DNA from: Bacteroidales bacterium | GTDB taxonomy: Bacteria > Bacteroidota > Bacteroidia > Bacteroidales > DTGW01 | Direction: 5' to 3' | Assembly (NCBI GenBank): GCA_026416115.1 | Contig: JAOAFU010000075.1 | Location: forward strand, 1 to 41,705 | DNA length: 41,705 bases | Shown here: one piece after another, positions 17,291 through 28,641 of the stretch | How the letters are laid out: each line of letters begins with the position of its first letter | How positions within the stretch are numbered: position 1 is the first letter of the stretch | Program-made: the position numbers and the translations under genes | The notes under the pieces: generated by a model | Told to the model about the DNA's origin: nothing | The model's database searches: none | Seen by the model: the letters and a program-made list of their open reading frames with translations, nothing else

Positions 17291-17938
17291 ATGAGAATAT
17301 TAAAAATAAAAAAAATAATATGGACTGTTGTCCTATGTCTTGTATGTGTAGGTGTGATAATCACCTACTTATACGAACATACGCGTTGTAGCACGGCCAA
17401 ATATATTTATTCGAGCCTTCAAAAGATACCAAAAAATAAAGCTGCAATTATTCTTGGTACCAGTAAATACACAAAAAATAAAAATCCCAATCCCTATTTT
17501 TACAATCGTATAGCAGCAGCCGAGTTGCTTTACCGTTCGGGCAAAGTTAAATACTTGATTTTAAGTGGCGACAATCGTCATCGATCGTACAACGAACCTA
17601 TGATGATGAAACGGGAACTTAATCGGCGAGGAATACCCGACAGTGTAATTTTCCTTGACTATGCTGGGCTTAGAACTTTCGATTCAGTTATCAGAGGATA
17701 TAAAGTATTTGGCCAAAGAAGCTTTATTATTGTTTCTCAACGATTTCAAGTCGAACGTGCAGTTTACATTGCACACCAGTTTGGGATAGGTGCAATAGGT
17801 TTTGTAGCCGATAGCGTCGATGAACCTGAAGATCTTCTCATGTTAATAAGAGAACACTTTGCCCGTATACTAATGTATTGGGACATTATTACAAAACGCG
17901 AACCCAAGTTTCTTGGACCGGTTATAACTATACCCTAA
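17291..17938 (+). CDS. SanA/YdcF-like (DUF218) membrane-anchored protein
   Basis: A 215-residue protein with a single N-terminal transmembrane anchor (about 9-28, IIWTVVLCLVCVGVIITYL) and a periplasmic DUF218 domain. The domain shows AAIILGTSKY, FYNRIAAAELLYRSGKVKYLILSGDN, EPMMMKRELNRRGIPDSVIFLDYAGLRTFDSV and FIIVSQRFQVERAVYIAHQFGI, the standard order of the SanA branch. E. coli SanA affects envelope permeability to vancomycin at high temperature, but its reaction is unknown. The gene lies 35 bases after the barrel gene and may be the third member of that transcription unit. Its stop codon touches the stop of convergent pyrG with no base between. Confidence 0.9.
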   Translation: MRILKIKKIIWTVVLCLVCVGVIITYLYEHTRCSTAKYIYSSLQKIPKNKAAIILGTSKYTKNKNPNPYFYNRIAAAELLYRSGKVKYLILSGDNRHRSYNEPMMMKRELNRRGIPDSVIFLDYAGLRTFDSVIRGYKVFGQRSFIIVSQRFQVERAVYIAHQFGIGAIGFVADSVDEPEDLLMLIREHFARILMYWDIITKREPKFLGPVITIP

Positions 17939-21555
<3,617 letters not shown>

Positions 21556-21720
21556 AATAGATATTTTTTGAAGGTACGAAAATAGATATTTACCCCTTAA
21601 TTGTCAAAGGTTTTTTTAAAAAAGTATTCTTACGTAAAATTTATATAAAAATTTGTATCGCTCAAGGTATCGAGATAAGAGGTAGAACCGACGAAACTAA
21701 AATTAAGGAGTCAAATATTG

Positions 21721-22111
21721 TGGAGCTGGCGGGAATCGAACCCGCGTCCAAACAAGAAACAGAAACGCTTTCTACATGCTTAGCCAATTCTTGATTGTCG
21801 GGCGAAAACTGGCAATTGGCAACCTATTTTCGCCTTAGCCCTGTCATTCTGACTGGTCGGTCAGGACACCCGACCAGCGAGCCCAATCTCACGAGCGCCG
21901 CTTGACCAACGAGCGTTGGGCTAGCTCATTGAGCGACGTCTTGTCCCTAACACCTAGGTTAAGGATAAAGCCAATCTACTGTACTTCGATTAGGCTGCAA
22001 GAGCGTAATTGTAATCGCCTTTTATTGTTTGCAACCCTTGTTAAGGCCGTTGTTGCCTGGGCCTGCATGCTTACCTTTCCATTTGCCTTGCTGTCAAAAC
22101 CAGTCAGCCCC
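21721..22111 (-). ncRNA. ssrA: tmRNA (transfer-messenger RNA)
   Basis: On the minus strand the 5' end reads GGGGCTGACTGG (from 22111) and the 3' end carries a T-arm plus acceptor strand CAGCTCC followed by A, giving a 7-bp acceptor stem with one G-U pair. The T-loop motif GGTTCGATTCCCGC is present. The 3' CCA is not encoded: the genome continues ACAA. The tag reading frame, near 22000, encodes GDYNYALAA followed by TAA, ending in the usual ALAA degradation signal. Total about 391 nt, a normal one-piece tmRNA that rescues stalled ribosomes with SmpB, which is not in the window. An exact -7 box (TATATTTG) lies 30 nt upstream of the mature 5' end. Confidence 0.97.
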
Positions 22112-22140
22112 GCAATTATTAGGGTAATACAAATTCTATG

Positions 22141-22148
22141 CAAATATA
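22141..22148 (-). promoter_or_regulatory. Bacteroidota -7 promoter box for tmRNA
   Basis: TATATTTG on the minus strand matches TAnnTTTG exactly. It would give a short 5' precursor for trimming by RNase P. Confidence 0.45.
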
Positions 22149-22248
22149 CACCATAGTATTGTAATTAATCGAAAAATATTTATTCAATAATCAAATGTTA
22201 AATTTTAAACCCAATATAATAAATAAACCCTTATAACATAAAATTTAG

Positions 22249-22279
22249 TTGCTTGCGATTTTAGCAAAAACTAATTTTG
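22249..22279 (+). promoter_or_regulatory. Bacteroidota promoter (-33 TTG, -7 TAATTTTG) for queC-queE
   Basis: TTG (22249-22251) is followed after 20 nt by TAATTTTG (22272-22279), an exact -7 box. The ATG of queC is 21 nt beyond, leaving a very short leader with no room for a preQ1 riboswitch. Confidence 0.6.
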
Positions 22280-22300
22280 CAAGAAATATCGATACATTCT

Positions 22301-22984
22301 ATGGAAAAAACAAAAGCATACGTTTTACTATCGGGAGGACAGGATTCCTTTGTAAGTCTCATTTGGGCTATGCAAAATTTCGAGTCTATCGAAGCCGTAA
22401 GTGTTTCTTATCGTCAGCTGCATAGCAAAGAGCTGCTCTATGCGGGTCGATTGACAGAAAAATATAAAGTACCACACTTCATATACGATATCGATAATTT
22501 TTTTCAGCAACTAACTGTAAGTTCTCTTCTTAATGGAGAAAATCACAACCAAACCCATCAACTTTCGTCCGAGCTTCCTGCTAGTTTTGTGCCAAATCGA
22601 AATGGAATTTTTCTAACTATCGTTGCTACACATGCTTTCAGGTATCGTCATAAACAAATTCATCTTGTAACTGGTGTTTGTCAAACCGATTTTTCGGGAT
22701 ATCCCGACTGTCGCGACAACTACATTCGAACAAAAGCATTAGAGCTTTCGTTGGGACTCGATCTACCTGTATATATTCATACTCCATTGATGTGGAAAAA
22801 TAAAGCAGAAACGTTTAAAATGGCAGAAGAGATGGGGGTACTTGACGACTTAATTGAGAACACCCTCAGTTGTTACAATGGTATTGAAACACTACACCCC
22901 TGGGGACGTGGATGCGAAAACTGCCCTGCCTGTCGCCTTCGAAAAAACGGATATGAATCTTTCATAAAGATATATCACTCATGA
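22301..22984 (+). CDS. queC: 7-cyano-7-deazaguanine (preQ0) synthase
   Basis: A 227-residue enzyme converting 7-carboxy-7-deazaguanine to preQ0 with ATP and ammonia, in queuosine biosynthesis. The PP-loop ATP site SGGQDS is at 11-16, and the zinc site is complete: Cys191, Cys205, Cys208 and Cys211 in SCYNG and GRGCENCPACR. The ATG at 22301 gives the standard N-terminus; the open frame continues upstream only to a TTG. The stop overlaps the queE start as ATGA (22981-22984), indicating translational coupling. Confidence 0.95.
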   Translation: MEKTKAYVLLSGGQDSFVSLIWAMQNFESIEAVSVSYRQLHSKELLYAGRLTEKYKVPHFIYDIDNFFQQLTVSSLLNGENHNQTHQLSSELPASFVPNRNGIFLTIVATHAFRYRHKQIHLVTGVCQTDFSGYPDCRDNYIRTKALELSLGLDLPVYIHTPLMWKNKAETFKMAEEMGVLDDLIENTLSCYNGIETLHPWGRGCENCPACRLRKNGYESFIKIYHS

Positions 22985-23691
22985 TTGTTCGAGATAGCGA
23001 ATTTTTTATAAGCGAAATTTTCCGATCAATTCAAGGAGAGGGCAATTATGCAGGAATAAACAGCCTGTTTATTCGATTTCAGTTCTGCCAACTTACATGC
23101 AACTGGTGCGACAGCAAATACACATGGTACGAAAAATCGGGGAGTTTTAAACTTTATAGCAAAAAGGAATTAATCGATTTGATCGAAAACAATCCTTGTA
23201 AACATATCATCTTCACTGGCGGTGAGCCATCCCTTTACAGACTCGATCTGCTATACAACAAAAACAAAAAATTTCATGTCGAAACTAATGGAAATATAAT
23301 CCCTATACTTCCTCTTGATATTACGCTCGCAGATGGTACCCATATAAACCGTCAGGCGATGAACGAAAAAATTATCGAACAATTTAACTGGGTTGTTTCG
23401 CCGAAGTTAAAAAATGCCTATCAGGAAATTGATGAGACATCCCTATGTTTTTGGGCAAGCCGCTCTTACGCAATATTTAAATTTATCATTCGCGACATCG
23501 AAGATCTTGATGAAATTGAATACTGGCAAAAAAAGTGCAGCATAGCAATTGATAAAATTTATGTTGGGATTGAAGGTATTTCTTTGCACTCTCAACTTCG
23601 GCCCGAAATAGTGGACGCAATAATAGCAAAGGGGTATCACTTCTCCCCTCGTTTACACATCATGTTATGGGGCAACAAAAGAGGAAAATAA
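22981..23691 (+). CDS. queE: 7-carboxy-7-deazaguanine synthase (radical SAM)
   Basis: A 236-residue radical SAM enzyme that contracts 6-carboxytetrahydropterin to 7-carboxy-7-deazaguanine, the step before QueC. The cluster motif CQLTCNWC gives Cys36, Cys40 and Cys43 in the usual C-x3-C-x2-C spacing; IFRSIQGEGNYAG and HIIFTGGEPSLY are the other family blocks. The protein is slightly longer than minimal QueE. It is coupled to queC by a 4-base overlap. QueD and FolE, which supply the substrate, are not in the window. Confidence 0.93.
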   Translation: MIVRDSEFFISEIFRSIQGEGNYAGINSLFIRFQFCQLTCNWCDSKYTWYEKSGSFKLYSKKELIDLIENNPCKHIIFTGGEPSLYRLDLLYNKNKKFHVETNGNIIPILPLDITLADGTHINRQAMNEKIIEQFNWVVSPKLKNAYQEIDETSLCFWASRSYAIFKFIIRDIEDLDEIEYWQKKCSIAIDKIYVGIEGISLHSQLRPEIVDAIIAKGYHFSPRLHIMLWGNKRGK

Positions 23692-23723
23692 TTATTAAGT
23701 GTTCCCTGATTTTGAAAAAAAAT

Positions 23724-23731
23724 TACTTTTG
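23724..23731 (+). promoter_or_regulatory. Bacteroidota -7 promoter box for the oxoamine synthase gene
   Basis: TACTTTTG matches TAnnTTTG exactly, 40 nt before the GTG start. A matching -33 TTTG at the normal distance is not evident. Confidence 0.4.
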
Positions 23732-23771
23732 TAGGTTTATTTAAGAATTGTTTTACTAAAATTGTTTAGCC

Positions 23772-25022
23772 GTGGATATATTTGACAAAATTGAAAGGAA
23801 TCGAGGCCCATTGGGTCAATATCAGAAGGATGCCGAAGGTTATTTTATGTTTCCCAAGCTTGAAGGCGAAATTGGACCCTATATGGAATTCAAGGGTCGC
23901 AAAATGCTTAATTGGAGTTTAAACAATTATCTGGGTCTAGCTAATCATCCCGAAGTGCGTAAAGCCGATGCCGAAGCGGCTGCACAATATGGTTTGGCTT
24001 ACCCTATGGGAGCACGAATGATGTCGGGTCAAACGGACAAACACGAAGAATTAGAACAACGTCTAGCCCGTTTTGTAAAACGTGAATCTGCCTATGTAGT
24101 AAATTATGGCTATCAGGCTATGGTTTCAATTATCGACACCTTACTTAGCCGTAACGATGTGGTAGTTTACGATTCAGAAGCTCATGCGTGTATCATCGAT
24201 GGATTGAGGCTTCACATGGGTAAACGCTTTGTATACCCCCACAATAATATGCAGAAACTTGAAAAAGAACTTGAACGAGCTAGTAAACTGGCAGCCGAAA
24301 CAAAAGGTGGTATCCTGGTGATTACTGAAGGAGTTTTCGGTATGTCGGGCGATTTGGGCAAACTCGATGAAATCGTTGCGCTAAAGAAAAAATATAATTT
24401 CCGCTTACTAATTGACGATGCACATGGATTTGGAACTATGGGACCAACTGGCGCTGGAACCGACGAACATTTTGGAGTACAGAATGAAGTAGATATTTAT
24501 TTTGGAACTTTTGCTAAGAGTATGGCGCTCATCGGAGGTTTTGTGGCTGCCCGTAAAGATGTTGTAGACTACTTGCGTTATAACATGCGCTCTCAAATTT
24601 TTGCAAAATCACTTCCCATGGCTTGTGTTATTGGAGCCTTAAAACGTCTCGATATTATCGAAACCGACCCTTCGTTGCGTAAAAAGCTCTGGGACAATGT
24701 TAATGCCCTACAAAAAGGACTCAAAGCTAAAGGTCTCAACTTGGGCAACAGCAACTCACCCGTAACCCCTGTTTTCCTATCGGGTAATCCATTCGAAGCT
24801 ACTGCAGTTGTATACGATCTTCGCGAAAACTACAACATCTTCTGTTCGATGGTTACCTATCCAGTTGTACCTAAGGGAGTTATCATGCTTAGACTAATTC
24901 CTACAGCGGCCCACTCTCCCGAAGATATCGACAAAACAGTCAAAGCTTTTGCCGAAGTTGCCGATAAACTAAAAGCTGGAAAATATCAGGCTGATAAAGT
25001 AGTGACTGCTACTGATAAATAA
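23772..25022 (+). CDS. Alpha-oxoamine synthase family PLP enzyme (serine palmitoyltransferase or cysteate acyltransferase type)
   Basis: A 416-residue PLP enzyme that condenses an amino acid with an acyl-CoA or acyl-ACP. Key residues are in place: His138 (DSEAHACIIDG), the LLIDDAHGFGTMG motif with Asp215 and His218, and Lys249 (GTFAKSMALIGG) that binds PLP. In Bacteroidota such enzymes make 3-ketosphinganine (serine palmitoyltransferase) or the sulfonolipid precursor from cysteate; AONS and KBL are more distant alternatives. As I recall Bacteroides/Porphyromonas serine palmitoyltransferase, it reads differently around the AYPMGARMMSGQTDKHEELE region, so the substrate is open. The start is a GTG, supported by the MDIFDKI opening typical of this branch. 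A hairpin terminator follows; the gene is monocistronic. Confidence 0.85.
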   Translation: MDIFDKIERNRGPLGQYQKDAEGYFMFPKLEGEIGPYMEFKGRKMLNWSLNNYLGLANHPEVRKADAEAAAQYGLAYPMGARMMSGQTDKHEELEQRLARFVKRESAYVVNYGYQAMVSIIDTLLSRNDVVVYDSEAHACIIDGLRLHMGKRFVYPHNNMQKLEKELERASKLAAETKGGILVITEGVFGMSGDLGKLDEIVALKKKYNFRLLIDDAHGFGTMGPTGAGTDEHFGVQNEVDIYFGTFAKSMALIGGFVAARKDVVDYLRYNMRSQIFAKSLPMACVIGALKRLDIIETDPSLRKKLWDNVNALQKGLKAKGLNLGNSNSPVTPVFLSGNPFEATAVVYDLRENYNIFCSMVTYPVVPKGVIMLRLIPTAAHSPEDIDKTVKAFAEVADKLKAGKYQADKVVTATDK

Positions 25023-25045
25023 AATTTATTGCTGGGTATAATTTG

Positions 25046-25075
25046 AAAAAGGCGGGGATTCCTCGCCTTTTTTTG
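25046..25075 (+). terminator. Rho-independent terminator after the oxoamine synthase gene
   Basis: GGCGGGG (25051-25057) pairs with CCTCGCC (25061-25067), one G-T mismatch pair, 3-nt loop, followed by seven T. Confidence 0.88.
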
Positions 25076-25140
25076 TGGAAAATTCATTAGAAGTTTTTTA
25101 TTTTACTTTCGAAAAAATATAGCTAAACAAAAAATATTTT

Positions 25141-25698
25141 ATGGAAAAGCCTTTTTCATCTTTCCTCGAATTAGTTAATCAAAGGTACAGCGTACGTTCA
25201 TTTAACAGTAACCCTGTTGACGATGAACTAATAAAACAATGCCTCAGGGCTGCACATCTGGCTCCTTCGGCATGTAATGCACAACCTTGGAAATTTATCG
25301 TAGTTAACGATCCAATACTAAAAAACCAGCTTGCCGATGCAACCTCGAAGCATATCGTTCCTATGAATCATTTTACCAAGCAGGCACCTGTTCATGTTGT
25401 AGTAATTCTCGAAAAACCTAATCTTACCTCGGCTATTGGTTCGGTCATTCAGAACAAACCCTACACCCTTATCGATATTGGAATTGCTACAGCTCATTTT
25501 TGTTTACAGGCTACTGCACTGGGATTGGGTACCTGTATTATTGGTTGGTTCGACGAAAAGAAAGTTCGAAAGCTTCTTCAAATACCTCCATTTAGTCGTC
25601 CGGTTCTCATTATTGCTCTGGGTTACCCCGAAAAACCCGATGTGCCTGCTAAGCACCGAAAACCTTTTGAAAATATTTTTAATTACAACAAGTACTGA
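25141..25698 (+). CDS. Nitroreductase-family FMN oxidoreductase
   Basis: A 185-residue flavoprotein of the nitroreductase fold. The FMN-phosphate motif QRYSVRSF is at about 14-21, LAPSACNAQPWKFIVV at about 40-55, and DIGIATAHFCLQATALGLGTCIIGWFD at about 107-133, all standard. No signal peptide, so cytoplasmic. These enzymes use NAD(P)H to reduce nitroaromatics, quinones or unknown substrates; the physiological substrate is not deducible. A near-consensus -7 box (TACTTTCG) is about 30 nt upstream. No operon partner. Confidence 0.9.
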   Translation: MEKPFSSFLELVNQRYSVRSFNSNPVDDELIKQCLRAAHLAPSACNAQPWKFIVVNDPILKNQLADATSKHIVPMNHFTKQAPVHVVVILEKPNLTSAIGSVIQNKPYTLIDIGIATAHFCLQATALGLGTCIIGWFDEKKVRKLLQIPPFSRPVLIIALGYPEKPDVPAKHRKPFENIFNYNKY

Positions 25699-25820
25699 CT
25701 TTTCCATATTTTTATCACAAAAGACATGACAAAAAAGTTATATTGTTGAAAAACAATTTAAAATATGTTGACAAAAATTTGACAAACTGAATTTCATCGA
25801 CTAAAATAATCCTTATCTTT

Positions 25821-25853
25821 ACTCAAACGCTTCGCACTATATAGTGTTTGAGT
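25821..25853 (+). promoter_or_regulatory. Compound inverted repeat between promoter and start of the 70-residue gene (candidate operator or leader hairpin)
   Basis: ACTCAAAC (25821-25828) and GTTTGAGT (25846-25853) are perfect inverted arms, and a perfect 12-bp palindrome CACTATATAGTG (25835-25846) lies inside. The element directly follows a near-consensus -7 box (TATCTTTA, 25814-25821) and directly precedes the Shine-Dalgarno. It could be a repressor site at the transcription start or a leader hairpin. Confidence 0.45.
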
Positions 25854-25860
25854 AAAGGAG
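25854..25860 (+). promoter_or_regulatory. Strong Shine-Dalgarno sequence
   Basis: AAAGGAG lies 8 nt before the ATG at 25869. Such a complete anti-16S match is unusual in this window, and it fixes the start of the small gene rather than the TTG at 25848. Confidence 0.6.
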
Positions 25861-25868
25861 AATTGAAA

Positions 25869-26081
25869 ATGTTTCAGGAACTTATACAAGCATCGAAGCT
25901 AAGTATTAGCAAAGGAGCATATCAACTAAGGTATGATGAAAAAAGCCATACCGTTCAGGTTATCGACAAACGGCATGGCATTGTAAATTATGTTGTAGAA
26001 GGTGAAGACGATGAAATGCTAACAGCAACTTATATCTACTTTGGCATCAAACACCTCGAGAGCATTTCAAATGTTAGTTAA
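25869..26081 (+). CDS. Small protein of unknown function (70 residues)
   Basis: I do not recognise a family. The protein is 70 residues, mixed charge, with no signal peptide or membrane segment; residues 20-55 look like a small beta-sheet (AYQLRYDEKSHTVQVID, IVNYVVEG) followed by a helix (DDEMLTATYIYFGIKHLESI). The start is set by a strong Shine-Dalgarno. Codon use resembles the neighbours. It has its own candidate promoter and an inverted repeat directly in front, suggesting regulation. It is convergent with yqeY and the two stops touch with no base between. Real gene status is supported by the start signals and by ending exactly at its neighbour. Confidence 0.6.
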   Translation: MFQELIQASKLSISKGAYQLRYDEKSHTVQVIDKRHGIVNYVVEGEDDEMLTATYIYFGIKHLESISNVS

Positions 26082-26537
26082 TTATAAAGAGGCTAAAATC
26101 TTTTTTACTGTTTCGGCAATAACTTTCCCTTCTGCCTTACCAGCAAGTTCTTTAGAAGCTACGCCCATTACTTTGCCCATATCAGCCGGCGATTTAGCCC
26201 CTACTCTCTCTACGATAATACGTATCGTTTTTTCAAGTTCTTCGACCGACATTTGTGCTGGCAAATATTTTTCAATCACCGAAGCCTCGAAAAGTTCTTT
26301 TTCTGCAAGGTCGGCACGATTTTGGGCATTATAAATTTCGGCCGACTCCTTTCGCTGCTTAACCAAACGCTGTAAAACCTTTATTTCTACTTCGGGTGTA
26401 AGTTCATCCGAAGCGCCTTTCTCGGTTTTTGCCAACAACAAAGCTGCCTTTATAGCGCGGAGTGCTTCGAGCTTCTCTTTCTCCTTGCTAAGCATAGCAG
26501 TTTTAATGTCTTCGTTTATGGTTTCGAAAAGACCCAT
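26082..26537 (-). CDS. GatB/YqeY domain-containing protein
   Basis: A 151-residue YqeY-type protein: LFETINEDIKTAMLSKEKEKLEALRAIKAALL at the N-terminus, then EVEIKVLQRLVKQRKESAEIY and SPADMGKVMGVASKELAGKAEGKVIAETVKKIL at the end. The domain resembles the tail of the GatB/GatE tRNA amidotransferases, where it contacts tRNA; free-standing YqeY has no proven function. The frame continues to a TTG at 26564, but the ATG at 26535-26537 gives the family's length. It is the last gene of serC-serA-yqeY, 27 bases after serA. Confidence 0.9.
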   Translation of the reverse strand: MGLFETINEDIKTAMLSKEKEKLEALRAIKAALLLAKTEKGASDELTPEVEIKVLQRLVKQRKESAEIYNAQNRADLAEKELFEASVIEKYLPAQMSVEELEKTIRIIVERVGAKSPADMGKVMGVASKELAGKAEGKVIAETVKKILASL

Positions 26538-26564
26538 AGCCTTAGTTTTTAAAAAATCAAGCAA

Positions 26565-27491
26565 TTAAAACTTATTTACCTGAAAAGTTTTATCTCCTTT
26601 CACAAAAAAATCGACGATTTGTCGTGCAGCAGCAAGTCCGGCATTATTATTTGCTTCGTGCGTCTGTGCTCCACACTTTTTTGGAGTAAAATAGAACCTT
26701 CCTGCATATTTTTCGGCAATGATAGCAGCGTTATCGGGTGCCACATCTGCAACGTAAATGAAATCGGGGCGTTTTTCGAACATTTGTAATAACCCATCTT
26801 CATCAATCACCTCTTTGCGAGCCGTATTTATAAGACAGGCACCTTGCGGCATCACTGAGAGTAATTCGAATCCAACCGATTTTTTAGTTTGCTCGTTGGC
26901 CGGAATATGAAGCGACACATACTGGTTAGAAGAAAACAAATGCTGAACCGAATCAATCCATTTTACTCCATCCTTATCCATCAAGTTTTTATCGACGAAT
27001 GGGTCGTAAGCTGCCACTTCCATACCAAATCCATGGGCTATCTGCGCCACTAAACGACCTATATAACCATATCCGTAAATACCCATGGTTTTCCCTCGTA
27101 ATTCGGTACCTGTAGAACCATCGAACTGATTACGGATTTTGTAAATCAGCATTCCAAAAACCAATTCAGCTACCGCATTAGCATTTTGTCCGGGAGTATT
27201 CATTGCTACAATTTTTCTCTCGGAACAAGCCGAAAGGTCAATATTATCGTATCCTGCACCGGCACGCACCACAATTTCGAGGTTAGGAGCTGCAGCTACA
27301 ACATCCCTATCGACAATATCGCTTCTAATGATTAAGGCATTAGCTTCTGCAACTGCCTTTAGTAGATCTTCTTTAGAGGAGTATTTTTCAAGCAGTTGAA
27401 ATTTAAAACCGGCATCGGTTATTATTTTTTTTATACTCTCAACTGCACCTTTGGCAAAAGGCTTCTCAGTTGCTACCAGCACCGTTTTCAT
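26565..27491 (-). CDS. serA: D-3-phosphoglycerate dehydrogenase (short form, no ACT domain)
   Basis: A 308-residue D-2-hydroxyacid dehydrogenase oxidising 3-phosphoglycerate, the first step of serine synthesis. The NAD motif MGIYGYGYIGRLVAQIA is at about 132-148, the catalytic arginine lies in LINTARKEVIDEDGL and the histidine in KKCGAQTHEANNNAG. The C-terminal regulatory ACT domain of the E. coli enzyme is missing, so feedback inhibition by serine through that domain is not expected; short forms are common in Bacteroidota. The gene starts 12 bases after serC, which supports the assignment over other hydroxyacid dehydrogenases. Confidence 0.93.
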   Translation of the reverse strand: MKTVLVATEKPFAKGAVESIKKIITDAGFKFQLLEKYSSKEDLLKAVAEANALIIRSDIVDRDVVAAAPNLEIVVRAGAGYDNIDLSACSERKIVAMNTPGQNANAVAELVFGMLIYKIRNQFDGSTGTELRGKTMGIYGYGYIGRLVAQIAHGFGMEVAAYDPFVDKNLMDKDGVKWIDSVQHLFSSNQYVSLHIPANEQTKKSVGFELLSVMPQGACLINTARKEVIDEDGLLQMFEKRPDFIYVADVAPDNAAIIAEKYAGRFYFTPKKCGAQTHEANNNAGLAAARQIVDFFVKGDKTFQVNKF

Positions 27492-27503
27492 ATAACTAAA
27501 GTT

Positions 27504-28574
27504 TTAATTTTTTGCTTCAAATTCCTTCATAGCTTCTACCAAGGTAATCACACTTTCCTTGGGTAGTGCATTGTAGATCGACGCCCTAAATCCTCCTACC
27601 GACCTATGGCCTTTAATTCCTACAATACCTTTAGATTTTGCAAACTCAAGAAAGGGAGCTTCAAGATCTTTGTATTCGTCGTTCATTACAAAACAAACAT
27701 TCATAAGCGAACGATCTTCAACATCGCGTACAGGGCAACGGAATAATTTATTTCTATCAATTTCGTCGTATAGTATCTGTGCCTTTTCAACGTTCTTTTT
27801 GTAAATAGCTTGAACACCACCTAAAGACTTTAACCACTTCAGGGTTTGAAGACATGCAAAAATTGCAAAAACAGGTGGAGTGTTGTACAACGAGTTGTTT
27901 TCGACATGTGTACGATAATCGAGCATTGCAGGGATAGAACGTTTAATATTACCCAACAAGTCATTCTTAATAATTACAAATGCTACGCCGGCAGGTCCAA
28001 GATTTTTCTGTGCACCACCATAAATAATTCCATATTTCGATACATCCATAGGACGACTTAAAATATCCGACGATGCATCGGCAAAAAGAGGAACCTTAAC
28101 AGTTGGATCGGTCTTTAGCTCGGTTCCATAAATAGTATTATTGGTTGTAATGTGGAAATAATCAACATCATCGGGAACCGTATAGTTTTTAGGAATATAA
28201 GTATAGTTATCGGCTTTCGAAGAGGCTACTTCGATCACTTCTCCAAAAAACTTAGCCTCTTTCATAGCTTTACTGGCCCATGCACCAGAATTTAAATAAG
28301 CTGCCTTGGTATTGAGAAAGTTATAGGGTATCATAGCAAACTGAAGACTTGCTCCTCCACCTAAAAACAAAATGGTGTAGCCGGAAGGAATGTCGAGTAA
28401 CTCTTTAAACAGTTCTTGCGTTTCGCTTAATATGCCTTCAAACTCCTTACTACGATGGGATATCTCTAGTATCGACATACCTATCCCATTCAAGTCTAAC
28501 ACCGCCTTCGAGGTTTGTTCTAAGGTATACTCCGGTAATACAGAAGGTCCCGGATTAAAATTGTGCTTTCTCAT
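27504..28574 (-). CDS. serC: Phosphoserine aminotransferase
   Basis: A 356-residue class V aminotransferase converting 3-phosphohydroxypyruvate and glutamate to O-phosphoserine. The start [19 protein letters not shown] is typical, [16 protein letters not shown] is the phosphate-binding block, and the PLP lysine sits in [13 protein letters not shown]-terminal [17 protein letters not shown] is also diagnostic. First gene of serC-serA-yqeY, with a -7 box about 56 nt upstream. Confidence 0.97.
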   Translation of the reverse strand: MRKHNFNPGPSVLPEYTLEQTSKAVLDLNGIGMSILEISHRSKEFEGILSETQELFKELLDIPSGYTILFLGGGASLQFAMIPYNFLNTKAAYLNSGAWASKAMKEAKFFGEVIEVASSKADNYTYIPKNYTVPDDVDYFHITTNNTIYGTELKTDPTVKVPLFADASSDILSRPMDVSKYGIIYGGAQKNLGPAGVAFVIIKNDLLGNIKRSIPAMLDYRTHVENNSLYNTPPVFAIFACLQTLKWLKSLGGVQAIYKKNVEKAQILYDEIDRNKLFRCPVRDVEDRSLMNVCFVMNDEYKDLEAPFLEFAKSKGIVGIKGHRSVGGFRASIYNALPKESVITLVEAMKEFEAKN

Positions 28575-28629
28575 AAAGTTCTATTTTGTTTTGCTTTTTT
28601 ATTTGGTTAAAACAGTTCAAAATTTGCCT

Positions 28630-28637
28630 CAAAAGTA
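28630..28637 (-). promoter_or_regulatory. Bacteroidota -7 promoter box for serC-serA-yqeY
   Basis: TACTTTTG on the minus strand is an exact TAnnTTTG in the 67-base gap between comB and serC. The leader would be about 48 nt. Confidence 0.42.
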
Positions 28638-28641
28638 ATGA

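Noticed and set aside
21721-21790. Ordinary tRNA gene, suggested by a T-arm and acceptor strand
   Set aside because: The matching acceptor strand is 390 nt away and a tag frame ending ALAA lies between; it is tmRNA.
22253-22300. preQ1 riboswitch before queC
   Set aside because: The AAAAACTAA stretch is part of a promoter (TTG-20-TAATTTTG), and only about 15 nt of leader remain, too short for the aptamer and lacking its C-rich loop.
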